Below, in pieces: positions 53,676 through 64,000 of a stretch of 64,000 nucleotides of DNA. The stretch covers positions 2,542,001 to 2,606,000 of the forward strand of contig OZ345356.1 of NCBI GenBank assembly GCA_977006965.1. Direction: 5' to 3'. The position numbers and the translations under genes are program-made. This DNA comes from Phymatolithon calcareum (taxonomy: Eukaryota; Rhodophyta; Florideophyceae; Hapalidiales). Position 1 is the stretch's first letter. Every line of letters starts with the position of its first letter. The notes under the pieces are model-generated. The model saw only the letters and a program-made list of their open reading frames with translations, did not search any database and was not told where the DNA came from.

Positions 53676-55649
53676 TTTTAACTCTTCGTATCAGCAACAC
53701 TGAAGTCTCGATGATATATTTCACCGAGGTTGGTGAGCGATGACTCGGCTTCTATCCATCCCTTCGTTTGTGGAAATCCGTCATGTCAACGCACCTTTTA
53801 TTTCCGGTTCGCTCCATAAATAGTGAAGCAGCCTAGGTATCATCTGTTGTAGTGCTCGTACAACACGTGGGGGCCACCACTCCGAGGCACTGCGACAAAT
53901 GGGAGGACAATATGAGCCATGACACCATGCACACCAGAGACTCGTCGACAAGGAACGTCAATCACTCGTCATTTCAGACTCATGCGAGACTCATCCACAC
54001 GGAATTCCGCGGCTTCCGCAAATTCGGGAGAGTGATCACTTCGAGCTTTCGAATGAAACCTCCTGAACAACAGAGAGCTTGCGGAACGTCTGCGTCGCAG
54101 AAAACTGTTACCATGGAAGGCGCCATAGCTGTTGCATTGCTCCGTAGACTCGAGAACCCATTTTCCCGTGACAGTCGACCGTCGAAGCGACAAAACGAAG
54201 AACAATCGACACGACTGTTTATGGGTGGTAGCGCGTGCGGGTAAGGCATCCGCAACGGGATTCATATTGGCAGAAGAAACGCGAACATATAGGCATCAGG
54301 TGTCCATATCCCGGGAAAGGCCGGCGCACACCGCGAGATTCTTCCTACACTCCCGTGCGGAAACGGGATTCATTAGCTGCAACATTCGCGCTCCGCAGTG
54401 GTGATGCTGACCAGAAAAGGAGGGAGCGACGATTGCTGTACTCGCTAGGGCATGACGGAGCGAAACAGTGTATTTGGAACACGCTGGTGGCTTGGACAGA
54501 AGCCCACGATACAATGCAACAGCTGTTGAGTTCGCTGCAGATCGGATTGTGGCTATGGATCCTGTTTTCTTCTTACGGAAAATAAATTAAACTATTTTGA
54601 AAACGAATAAAATGTTTAGAATGGCATATTTCCATTGGTGTAAAGGCTCAAATGTTTGGACATTCTGAACTTCTCCGAGTTGGTACATTACAGTAGTCAT
54701 CTCTTAGGAAGAGATGCAACCAGCAAGGGGACAGACAAGACGAGGGCTCTCTGAAAACCAAGCCGCTGCAGCGGAGGCACAGACGCAAGTGGTCGTTTTT
54801 GTTTCGCTTCAGAATGCTTGATGGGTTGAATTCAAACTCTAACACCCTTTTCTTGTTTACTCTACACGGATGTGCCGCATTCCAAATTTCGGATTGTGAA
54901 GTTCGAACAACCCAATCAACAGGGCGCTTCTGCCAACCCATGATTCTCCAATGCCACAGCTCGCCAAAGACTCCCCAGCTTGCTCTACAAAGGCATGTCG
55001 ATACCGTCACCTCTGGAATGCAACAGCCGACGCTTCCTACCGTGCAGTTCCTTTCCCATCTCGTCATCTCCCAGCCATTCCCTTTCGCCGAACACCGCTT
55101 CCCCGCCTTCCTCAACCCTCTGCACCGCTCGCTGCCACACTCGTTCCAGAGTTCTACATGCCTCTCTTCGCATTCTTGATGCTTCTGGCCGGCCTCAGCG
55201 CTTCCGCTGTACCGCGCTGCTCGTGGCATCACGCACAGTTCATTGTGCGCATTCCTTGTCGAACATGGACGCCCACTTGATTCACCCATGGAGACAGATG
55301 CAGTGCCGCACGTGATGGGCTCTGATGCCTTGGGCGCAGGGCTTGGAACGCGAACGTTTTCTGCCGGTCGCGATGATTGTACAATACAACGAAGGCTTCT
55401 CCACTTTTTTGTAATGCAGCAGGACAAGAGATTGAGGCACTGAATCACTGATACAGCGGTATGCAGGTTGTGTGTCTATAGAGAGGTAACCACAATCTGT
55501 ATTGTATACTTTGTACTGTAGGCACTTGCACTGTGTTTTCGTGTAGTGCGATGTGTGGTTCTTTTTATTCATATAATTGCCCTTCCTTCCATCCGATCTT
55601 TCTATTCTTTCCCGTTGTTGTATTCGTCCATCACAAAACTATATCGACA

Positions 55650-56034
55650 GAGGGGCCTTCTTGAGAATTCATCAAAATCGCGGTATAGACCCAGTCAAAA
55701 AAGTCCTCATTACCAGTCATTATTTCGTGGACTGGTTACGAGGACGCGGCATAGGTTTTCAGTGGCTGAGTGTTGATTTGCAAACTTTCGCTTCAGATGT
55801 TTTCGCACACTTTTGAGCAAAAACTTGAAACATCACGAAAAGTTTGGTTGAAAAGCAATTCCGCTTCCGAAAACTAAAATCGTTATGAGAAAAAATGTCC
55901 CATAGATGAGCACATCAGCCACGCAAAACCTATGCCGCGTCCTCATTACCAGTGAAAATATTTCGGACTGGATTTGAGGACTTTTCCAGACTGGTAGTGC
56001 GGACGCAAAAATCGAATTCTCAAGAAGGCCCCTC
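55650..56034. mobile_element. 385-bp foldback element, copy 2
   Basis: Duplicate of 41411-41795, with the same CGACA flanks and internal inverted repeats. It was carried by the tandem duplication. Confidence 0.9.
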
Positions 56035-57168
56035 CGACAGCAGAAACCGCACAATATCGGTTCAGATCGCGCACACTTTTACCATGTCAAGTGGTTAAAC
56101 CAGCAACACTGAAGTACTTCTTTCAAACACGCTTGAGCGATGGTATAGCTTCCATATTTTGCAACATATAATCCATCATCGCGGGGATTCTCTGTTCTCA
56201 AGACAGCACACTAAAATAACATGCGGAGGACTGCCTGTGATTGTCAACCGTGCAGCAATGGGCTGTAAGCGACAGTCAAATTGGATATAAATTTATCTGC
56301 TTTCTTGGCCATCCGCCGCCCTCCCCAAGAACGAAATATCTGAATTTGAGCCATCGAAACTATACGCCTCCGATGTAGTGCAATGCAGAAGGCAAAACCA
56401 CCACGCACACACACAGGAAGGAGGAGGACAAACAGAATGAAAGGGAGCGTTAGTAGTTGCGGCAGAGCTTGTAAGTGCGTCACGATCGTAGAACGGGAAC
56501 ATCCTAGTGTCCGTGAGGCCGTCGCCTCTAAGGCGGAATGGATGATCGCGTCGCCTCGAAGGCGGAATGGATAGGATCGTCGTTGCGAAAGCGGAAAGAA
56601 ACGGAAAGAACGTCGCTTGGATGGCGGAATGCAAGAACTGTCGGGATCCTTGAACATTGTGTGTCGGGATCATGCGGCGAACGACTCAACGTCCCTGGCT
56701 TGGGGTAGTAAGAGAGACGCACACACAAAGGTCAGATAGATGAGGTTTGCCCCGTGCGCGAACGCGGATGCAACGTTGTGAATTGCATGATACAGCGGCA
56801 CGAAGATGCGGTGATGGATGTGAATGGGGAACATCCACCCGAAGTGTCAACGGGTCGAGCTAGCGACAGATGGGAGCGCAAAACCAAACAGTTGAGTCTA
56901 CGAGCGGGATTCACCGCCCTCTTTACTTTGGGTCGGCGTCGTCGAGATTTGTAACCACTCGAGGTGATCTCTAAGCTATCTTACAGTGCATGCGAGACAA
57001 CGTGTACTACTGGTCCATGAGGGATCACGATACTAACTCACGAGTCATTTCCAGACCAATGGGATGGAAGTAATGTACAAGCGTCGGTCGCGAGAAAAGG
57101 AAGGCGTCCCCATCATCTGGCGGGAGCAATGCGATACCGGTGGGCACGACATCCGAGACGTTTCCAGC
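56035..57168. repeat. Repeat module M, copy 3
   Basis: Appears identical to M2 by eye. It ends at the third palindrome pair. Confidence 0.65.
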
Positions 57169-57170
57169 AC

Positions 57171-57255
57171 GCAGGCACAGATTGACATGATGTCAATCTG
57201 TGCCTGCGTCATGATTCCGCAACGAAACGGTGATGATCACCGTTTCGGTGCGGAA
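57171..57255. repeat. Palindrome pair, copy 3
   Basis: The 37-bp palindrome (57171-57207) is unchanged. The second (57215-57255) keeps its arms apart from the already mismatched position. From 57208 the sequence becomes the third Y type, which marks the right limit of the duplicated DNA. Confidence 0.88.
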
Positions 57256-57307
57256 AACATGGGCGTGTACTGTTGGTATTGAACGTGAAATCAATCGATG
57301 GTACAGA

Positions 57308-57395
57308 AGAGGCATACATGATACTGTAGAAATTGTCTAGCATCATGCTTGACAATTGCTACAGTATGATGTATGCTTCTAAGGTGCCGCGGCAC
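57308..57395. repeat. Long hairpin (30-nt arms) plus 12-bp palindrome
   Basis: Arms 57308-57337 and 57351-57380 pair at 27 of 30 positions around a 13-base loop that itself holds AGCAT/ATGCT. The other Y copies have only 13-14-bp arms at this place. The perfect GTGCCGCGGCAC palindrome follows at 57384-57395. The shape resembles a small-RNA precursor or a tiny foldback insertion, but nothing shows transcription. Confidence 0.75.
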
Positions 57396-58435
57396 TTTCC
57401 TTGGTACCGTAGTTAATTGGGCACAATGATAGTCCTCTCTCACTGCTGTAAATACGACACAAGCGATCGACCATAGAAGGAGGGACAACAAATACATATC
57501 GGAGACTGGACAGAAATGAAATAAAAATGAACTGCAGTTCATTCTCTATATCATAATTTCATTTCCATCGACATGCCGAAGGCTCGATCGAGCACTCAGC
57601 AGATAACATACTGTATTATGATAGTGACCATCGCTTCATTTCCAGAAATCCGTAATGCCAACACACTGTCAATTTCCCGTTCGCTCCAAAAAGACACCTC
57701 CAGAAGTCGTGAAGCAGCCCAGGCATCATCAAGTGGGGCTCATTGCTCCGAGGCACTGCTCCAGATGGGAGGACAATATGAACCATGAGACCCTGCGAAC
57801 GAGCGACTCGTCGACATGGAACATCAATCACTTCCTGTTTCCCACTCGTGTGGGACTCATCCACATGGAATTCCGCGGCTTTCGCAAATCTGGAAGAGAG
57901 TTATCACTTCGACCTTTCGAATTAGACGTTCTGAACAACAGAAAGCTTGTGGGTCGTTTGCGTTGGAGAATACCGCAGCAGCGGAGGCACAGAGGAAAGT
58001 GCTTGTTTTCGTTTCTCTTCAGAATCCTTGATGGGTTGAATTCCAGCTCTAACACAATTTTCTTGTTTACTCTACACGAATATACCGTATTCCAAATTTC
58101 GGGGCGGACGGCCCTCTAGGCCGCATCGTCGAATTCTTGTCTGGAGCCTCCGCGAAAAGGGCTCACACAAGATTTCAAGCTTTCGCCTTCTTCCATCCAT
58201 GCAACCTCCGGTGCCGCAGCTCGCGCGAGGCCCTGATTCCCATCACCATCACCGCCACAGCGCCGCACAAGTAACCTCTTTCGCACAACATTTGTTTTCC
58301 GCCATTGCACTGCTGTTGTGTCCCGCATAGCATCACACCACCGTCTTAAAGCCCCCACAGAGCAGAGCTGGGCGGCACGGTGTGGCTTTGCGAGCGAGTC
58401 ACCGCATCGTCATTCCACGTCTCTTTGCGCGCGTT

Positions 58436-58767
58436 CGTAAAAGGGCTGGCGTCGACGAGTTCCCCTTCGCGGCTCATCTTGTTTCGGAGGAGAAGGAGTA
58501 GCTTTCCTGGGAGGCCGTCGAAACTGCACGTGTTGGCGTATCGGACAGACTCTATTGTCTATCCTCTCCAAGGAGTTGAACAAGGCTTATTGTCTTGAGG
58601 CACTCAGACGTGCAAACTACAAGTTCCATGGGCTACAGAAGGTTTTCATTTTGAACAAGTAGGGATTTACGAAAGATGAATATGCGGAGCTGAAAGCGGC
58701 CGGTCACATCATCCCGGATGGGTGTTAATGCAAGATCTTAACGAGCAAGGGTCTGCTCAACTTTTAA
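58436..58767 (+). pseudogene. RPL10 fragment with internal deletion, copy in Y4
   Basis: It shares the TAG codons and internal deletion of the 30.5- and 44.8-kb copies, so those lesions are older than the 14-kb duplication. The tail reads CKILTSKGLLNF. Confidence 0.85.
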
Positions 58768-59530
58768 TCACGGTTTTACTGAGTGTCCTTGTTGGAGGAC
58801 AAGCATTGTATAGTGAAGCAGGGAGATGTTTAATCGGTTGCGTGTATCACTGGCAAGTAAAGAAATCTTTCTTGTAGCTATCCGTTCACCATTGTGGGGC
58901 TGTGGAATTCTCTTTTATCGTTTGGCGCGCTTAGAATCCAAGTGCGGTCAAAGCGTACAAACATTTAGTTGCAGTTGTCTTTTTTCGCGAGGCGACGGGG
59001 AATGGAACGACATGAATGATTTGTTCTGGTGCTGTCCTGACGTCCTGACGCATTGAAGTAGCACATAGCGTATAAACCGGCGCTCTTACGCCAGGGACGA
59101 CCGCTATGAGGGTGCGCGGCACGAGGGCATGAAGAAATGTACGCCAATTTTCGTCCCACGACGGCAGAACAGAAGATGTTTTCTACCATCATGAGGGGCG
59201 TGGAAAAAGCAAAACCACCGCGCCGCGGGAGTTGAAAAACCTAGTCAAACTTGACTCCGACATCTCAACTGACTCGAACATAGCGAAAATTACTGCTGTG
59301 GAGAGAAACAACTTCATCGACACAGTTTGAGGGACGACGAGCAAGAAAGACTAGGACCGGCGATGTTGATGCGAGTGCAACTTTCTCTTGTCAATGTGAC
59401 GAGGCGAGCTACATCGATTTCCGGAACGTGTTGCTCATGGGGCCAGGAGCAGCAGGTCCATAGTTACGGAGTGTTTGACGAGCAAAGTTCGCTACGCTGG
59501 GCCGGATGTTGCACAGCAACTAAACTTGAT

Positions 59531-59742
59531 TAGTTTGGGCTATGATTCTTCAATCGAGCTATCTGGGGACCAATGAGTGGACAGTAATTACGCTTGCACC
59601 TGCCACTGTACTGAGAGAGATAGCCACATATTCAATGATCTCAAGGGATAAAATATACGAGGGAGTTTAGGGAAATTAAAGGTGGTCGACATGTTGTCAA
59701 GGACGGTTCAAAAAATAGCCTATGCAACAATGAGATCGCGAG
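59531..59742. other. Unique stretch at the broken 3' end of NLR6
   Basis: I see no similarity to other parts of the window and no gene. It abuts the point where NLR homology stops (about 59743), so it marks a deletion or rearrangement breakpoint. Confidence 0.5.
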
Positions 59743-61989
59743 ATCCATTGCAGCTAGAGAAGCGTATCGCGAGCTCACTGGTTTACCTGAAAACCTCTCG
59801 TAGCTGGCGCAAAACTGAGCGGCCCTGTCGTTCTCTCTCTCCACTAGATGGCATCGAAACATGTCGTCTTCGCCCTCGGATTCGTCCAAAAACTTGAAAC
59901 TTTCAAACAGTGCAGCATGCAGCCCTGGATGTCCCACTGATGACGTAACTTTCTTTCCAACAGATTTGGAAACGAGGCCTCTCCTCTTGCTCCCAATACA
60001 CGATAGCACATGTTTCGCGCCACTTCCACGCGCATGAATCAAGCGTCCAATCGTTGCAATTGCCAGAGGTATGCCACAAGAGAGCTCCAGTGCTCGTTTT
60101 CGATTGCCCGCATAACTTTCGCCAGATTCCTCTGTAGCACAATCCATTCGTGCTCGTTTCTGAGAACGGGCAATGCTGTCACTGGAATCATCTTCAACAC
60201 GATCGTTTCGATGATAGTCGTACAGCGCCTCCGCGGTTTTCCAGTCGGGACTGTTGGCCTCTTCCAAGTTAAGACGACCAAGGCGAGCATGCTCCAACCC
60301 GGGAGCCTTCGACAAATCATCAGATCTTGTTGACATCCCAACCACGCTTCCACGACAAGACGCAATCTCCGACAACACTGCCATCCATTCTTCTACATTC
60401 GAAAAAGGGCTTTGTTTCCAGACGTTGTCAATCACTAGCAATATGCGGTGCGATGAAAAGAATTCACATGCAAGGCTCACCGCATCTTCGACGTCACCTG
60501 ATTCCCGGATCGTTTCTGCGGTAAGGCGACTAGCGCAGTCTGCAACAATGCTCGCGATTCTTTTCCTGACTTTTGCGTCAGATACGCCTTGATCGAGTGA
60601 GAGCCACAAAACAGCTCCTCAACAGAAATGCTTTCGAGCCTCTGGGTCTATGCACATGAGCTTGCAAGCGCTAGTCTTGCCGACCCCTCCTTCCTCACTC
60701 ACTGATGCGACTGTAACGCGCCGCACCACGTTATTAGCAACTGAACTAATACCCTCTGCAGATACAGCCTCATCACTTTGATATGGATGTGGAAGGACAC
60801 GACTTTGGAGCTGGGAGAGTGTTGTTACAGCAGCTTCACCCAAAAGGCCGTCCTTGAACTTCAGGCCATCCGGAAAATATGAGATAAATTCATCTGAAAC
60901 TCCTTTTTGAGCCTCCACTTTTCCAATCCTTACTTGTATATCTGCAATATCGTGTCTTATCTTGCTTGCATCGTCCTTCAACTCGGCAAAACCCTTCCCA
61001 ACTTCCGCAACATCTTCTCCCACTTTAGTAGCTGCACTCAGAGTACAAACAACAAGCAATTGCTTCGTTACAACTTCCACTTTCTCTTCAAGATCCTTGA
61101 TCTCTTTAGCGTTCCAGACGCGCTTCATCCAGCGTTGCAGCAGATACTGTTCCACATTTACGGCAGCGTCCCACGATTCGGAGATGACCTTGAACACCTC
61201 CCCAGCAACAATTCATTCTGGAACCCGGACTTCAAAATTATGACGAAAAACTCCAAAAGCGCTCGAGAACCATCATGCAGCTTCATTTGCGCAGCCGCTA
61301 GCTTACCCCTGCCTTCACGCTCCTCTCTATCAACAACACAACGCTTGCTGTCAATGAAATAAACGCGAATACACTTCCGACCACAGCAATTGCGCTAAAA
61401 GGCTGCCCCACAGTCGCTGTGCCCATCTCGCCGTTGATTTCCTCGGCTCATTCTCAAAATTATTGTTGTCAAGTATCCCACGAGCAACGTTGGCGACGGA
61501 AAGATTGAATCCAGCAATCGGCTTGTCCGAACAAATCTCTGCCAAGATATGTTTACGGAGGACGGAGACGGGAGCCATACGTATGCGCAACGCATTCAGC
61601 CAGTTGTTGCGCTCCTCCACATTCTTTGTAAAAAGCACCACACTTTTCTTTCTTTCAGTGATGATGACAGCGTGGTCGACTGAATGACCACCGTAAGGCC
61701 TCACGCGGTCGGCAACCACAAGTTGCATTGGACTGCCCTGCGAAAAGTCTTCCATTCGCTTGGGCTTGAAACAGAGCGCTGCCTTTCCATCGCGAAACGA
61801 ACGCAACGATGACGGCGCGGGTCTCCCAGGCTTCATGGCGAGGAGACGTAAGTCGGACGATAGTAAAACGTACAACTCGCTTGCCGTCGCATGATTTATC
61901 GATTTTGACTCGCCATGGGCGGCTCGCACACGAGGAAACGGCGCGGAGGGTGTGGAGCACACGGAAGAGGATGACGGCACGGACGCCAT
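59743..61989 (-). pseudogene. NLR6: 3'-truncated, multiply frameshifted NLR pseudogene
   Basis: The start MASVPSSSSV (61989) and PH-like region are recognisable. After STARWAQRLWG about 90 bases are missing and the frame shifts before QPFSAIAVV. Further indels lie in the helical region (about 61.33 and 61.20 kb). The coiled coil and P-loop (EEGGVGKTS) are open from 61197, then a TGA replaces a Gly codon at 60617-60619 (phrase HFC, stop, GAVLWLS). The rest of NB-ARC (ILLVIDNVW, CGIPLA) reads on to the LAAMD codons, where homology ends. The VHD region and the whole propeller are absent. There are too many lesions for a sequencing artefact, so this is a dead gene. Confidence 0.9.
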
Positions 61990-62936
61990 GGTGGACGAAG
62001 GGGCGAAGAGGGGACGGCTTGCGGCTGGGTGAGATGGTGTGAGCGCGCGGTGACGAGAAGTTGTAGAGGTGCAATGTTTACGGCTCCACGCAGAAGCGTC
62101 ACATCGGGAAATCAATCGGATCCTTGTTGCATCCGAACATTTTTGAAGTGCAGAAACCTTTCTCAGATGCTGTATAAATTAATTCCATGTTGACATAAAA
62201 CCTGTGCGGCTTCCCGCCGCAGGGAAGTTACTGTCCTGGATCAACCACAAGGAGAATAATTTCCATCTAAAAGTCACAGGCATAAGTGATACTGATTATA
62301 AATCATCTGTAGGTTGGCAATATCATTTTGCAAAAAAGTGAAGATCAAATTCTTAGATCGGCACAAAAAAGAGAATGTGTAATAAAATGAAATTATTTTC
62401 ACATTGTCTATTTCGCTTGATTAATTGACTAATCAATCAGCGCGCTGCGAAATAATCGTCTGATGATGATATTATAGTTTATACCAGAAGTTTCGTTGAT
62501 GCTCATTCCTATCATACTTTGATCTCTTCCCAGCACCACTGCCATGACATAACATATTATGTTCTAACACAACTTTCCTATTCCATACCGCCAATGTTAT
62601 CGAGGCGCTGCACAACTACATCGGCCGAAGTTATGCGTCTGGATTGTGCATTGCGGACAACCCATGCGACGAGTCGCTGTTCCTAGCAGCTACTCGTGAG
62701 TATCGATAGGGCAGCATGCTCAAAGCGCCCTGGCTTGCACTTGAAGATCTTGCTACCGCCGTCACAGTGCTATTGCAAGGTCCTCAGCATTCTCAACGCG
62801 ACACAATGAACAAATTTGTCTGGCGTTATCTCTCTGCTAAGTCTTGTCGCTTAGCGCCGCGTCCCTATCTTCCTCAACCTGCTGTAAAGTTTTCCGCTAC
62901 CGTGCCGCATTCTACATAACGCCCTGAATGTCTTGC

Positions 62937-63364
62937 ATGCGTGATTTCGCATTCTTGGTGCTGCTCTCCGCAACCTCGACTCTTCCGCTCAGCGCAAGCG
63001 CGCTGCTCGAAGCGCCATGCACAGTTTCACTGCGCGATTTCTTTGGTGAAGATGGAACAATGCTTGAACAAATCTGGGGTTTTAAATGCAAACTTGGAAA
63101 AAGGGAATACTAGACTCAGCCTTGTCAACATGTGATCAAGGAAATAAATGGTCGGCGTTATTGCCGTAGCAAAAAAAGCAAAGACTCAAGCCGCTGTTTT
63201 CAATCCGCAAAGCTCAAACTCGTGGGCGACAGAAGGTGCTCATCATGAGCAAATTGGGGCTTGCAGCAACAAAGGACTGTGATGCACTTGACGGGGGCAG
63301 TTCCAACATTCAAGATGGATGTTTCTTTAAAATCCTGAGCAATAAGGGCCTGTGTAACCTTTAA
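62937..63364 (+). pseudogene. RPL10-derived cassette, copy in X5
   Basis: It starts MRDFAFLVLLSATSTLPLSA and shows the same frame break near the LVNM codons. The tail is further damaged (DGCFFKILSNKGLCNL). Confidence 0.55.
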
Positions 63365-63423
63365 CCATGTTTGCGATGGGTCATGATAAGAGGACAAGCA
63401 GCCTACAGTGAAGCAGAGACCTG

Positions 63424-63730
63424 TTAAACTCGCTGCGCGTCGTTGACAAGTAAAATAACACTGCTCATATAAGTTAACTCACCCAAGTAGCACGTTAGAC
63501 CTTCCCTCCTTTCAATAAACACGTGTAGAAACATTTGCCACTCATATTTCACGTGTATAGAAACTAGTTTATGCTTCGGCTTGGGAGAAATGCATGTGAC
63601 GACAACAGATTTGATCCTGGAGTTGTCTTTCCACTTGGGAGCAGCAGCTGGCGTACAAGCTGGCAATCTTCCGCACAGACACAGTCGCAAGGACGGCAAA
63701 CGGCACGGGACAGGAGAAGATGGGCCACAT
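63424..63730 (-). pseudogene. Frameshifted small secreted-like ORF, copy in X5
   Basis: It starts MWPIFSCPVPFAVLATVSV at 63730 and keeps ASCCSQ. One extra base after the RQL codons then shifts the frame. The original frame resumes at VVTCISPKPKHKL and runs to a stop at 63424. The lesion indicates loss of function in this copy. Confidence 0.55.
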
Positions 63731-64000
63731 TTTTAACTCTCCACATCAGCAACACTACAGTCAGGATTATATATTTCACCGAGGTTGGTGAGCAGTGACT
63801 CAGCTTCTTACCATCCCTGCGTTTGTGAAAATCCGTATTGTCAACAAACTTTTTCCGGTTCGCTTCACAAAGACCCGCTCCAAAACTCGTGAAGCAGCCC
63901 AGGCATCATCTGTTGAAGCGCTCGTACAACACGTGAAGGGCCACCAATCCGGCGCACTGCGACAAATGGGAGGACAATACGAGGCATCAGACCCTGCACA

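Larger units (their letters stand above)
51923..55529. repeat. Repeat module X, copy 4 (5' flank of NLR5)
   Basis: Duplicate of X3, with only the two spacer substitutions noted for the tandem units. R1 is at about 53.84-54.11 kb and R2 at about 54.82-54.90 kb. The 266-codon minus frame recurs at 54648-55448. Confidence 0.75.
42950..57188. repeat. Tandem duplication unit 2 (14,239 bp)
   Basis: Second copy of the 14,239-bp unit, with module Y3, NLR5, module X4 and module M3. The 619-bp and 385-bp elements are present at the same places as in unit 1, so both inserted before the duplication. Confidence 0.92.
57280..59530. repeat. Repeat module Y, copy 4 (truncated)
   Basis: Related to Y2/Y3 but without the 619-bp element; the empty site is near 57.54 kb. 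R1 is at about 57.70-57.97 kb, R2 at about 58.03-58.11 kb, then an RPL10 fragment and the minus-ORF remnant (about 59.0-59.2 kb). After about 59.3 kb it shortens and diverges, with a deletion relative to 31.4-31.7 kb. Confidence 0.65.
61990..64000. repeat. Repeat module X, copy 5 (5' flank of NLR6), cut by the window edge
   Basis: Leader, AT-rich inverted repeats (62.2-62.5 kb), RPL10-derived cassette, frameshifted small ORF, and the start of R1 (from about 63.89 kb). It is more diverged than X1-X4. Confidence 0.65.

Overview
The window looks like nuclear DNA of an intron-poor eukaryote. The reasons are very large single-exon genes of NB-ARC/WD40 (STAND NTPase) type, fragments of an archaeal/eukaryotic-type ribosomal protein L10 (RPL10), non-autonomous DNA transposons, and no operons or bacterial-style signals. 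A red alga or another protist-grade lineage is possible, but I cannot name the organism from sequence alone. I saw no rRNA, tRNA or CRISPR array.

The backbone is a head-to-tail cluster of six related NLR-like genes, all on the minus strand. NLR1 (1-2548) is open but cut by the left edge. NLR2 (9012-14078) is broken by one in-frame TAG at 9666-9668. NLR3 (18741-23859) is broken by one extra base in an 8-base homopolymer. NLR4 (32548-37683) and NLR5 (46787-51922) are intact and nearly identical at 1711 codons. NLR6 (59743-61989) is a 3'-truncated pseudogene. The shared layout, N to C, is a PH-like domain, a helical region with one hydrophobic segment, a heptad coiled coil of variable length, NB-ARC (P-loop, Walker B, GxP and VHD motifs), and a WD40-type propeller. 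By analogy with APAF1, plant NLRs and fungal NLRs, these are candidate intracellular sensors for immunity, self-recognition or cell death.

The spacers between the genes are nested repeats. Module X (about 3.6-4 kb) lies 5' of NLR2 to NLR6. Module Y (about 2.2-3.8 kb) lies 5' of NLR1 and 3' of NLR4, NLR5 and NLR6. Module M (about 1.1-1.2 kb) links X to Y. Module D (about 0.7-1 kb) lies 3' of NLR2 and NLR3. X and Y are themselves old paralogues. Both carry decayed pieces of an RPL10 sequence, and X also carries a short minus-strand ORF with a signal-peptide-like start. Two non-autonomous elements are dated by empty sites in paralogous copies: a 619-bp TIR element with a 3-bp target duplication, and a 385-bp foldback element with a 5-bp target duplication.

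The most striking event is a very recent 14,239-bp tandem duplication that made NLR4 and NLR5. Diagnostic differences among the three copies of the flank confine the crossover to about 39 bp. That interval contains a perfect 37-bp palindrome (18-bp arms, 1-base spacer) and sits in a cluster of further hairpins. The cluster therefore appears to evolve by palindrome-associated unequal exchange, mosaic exchange between paralogues, coiled-coil repeat changes and gene death.
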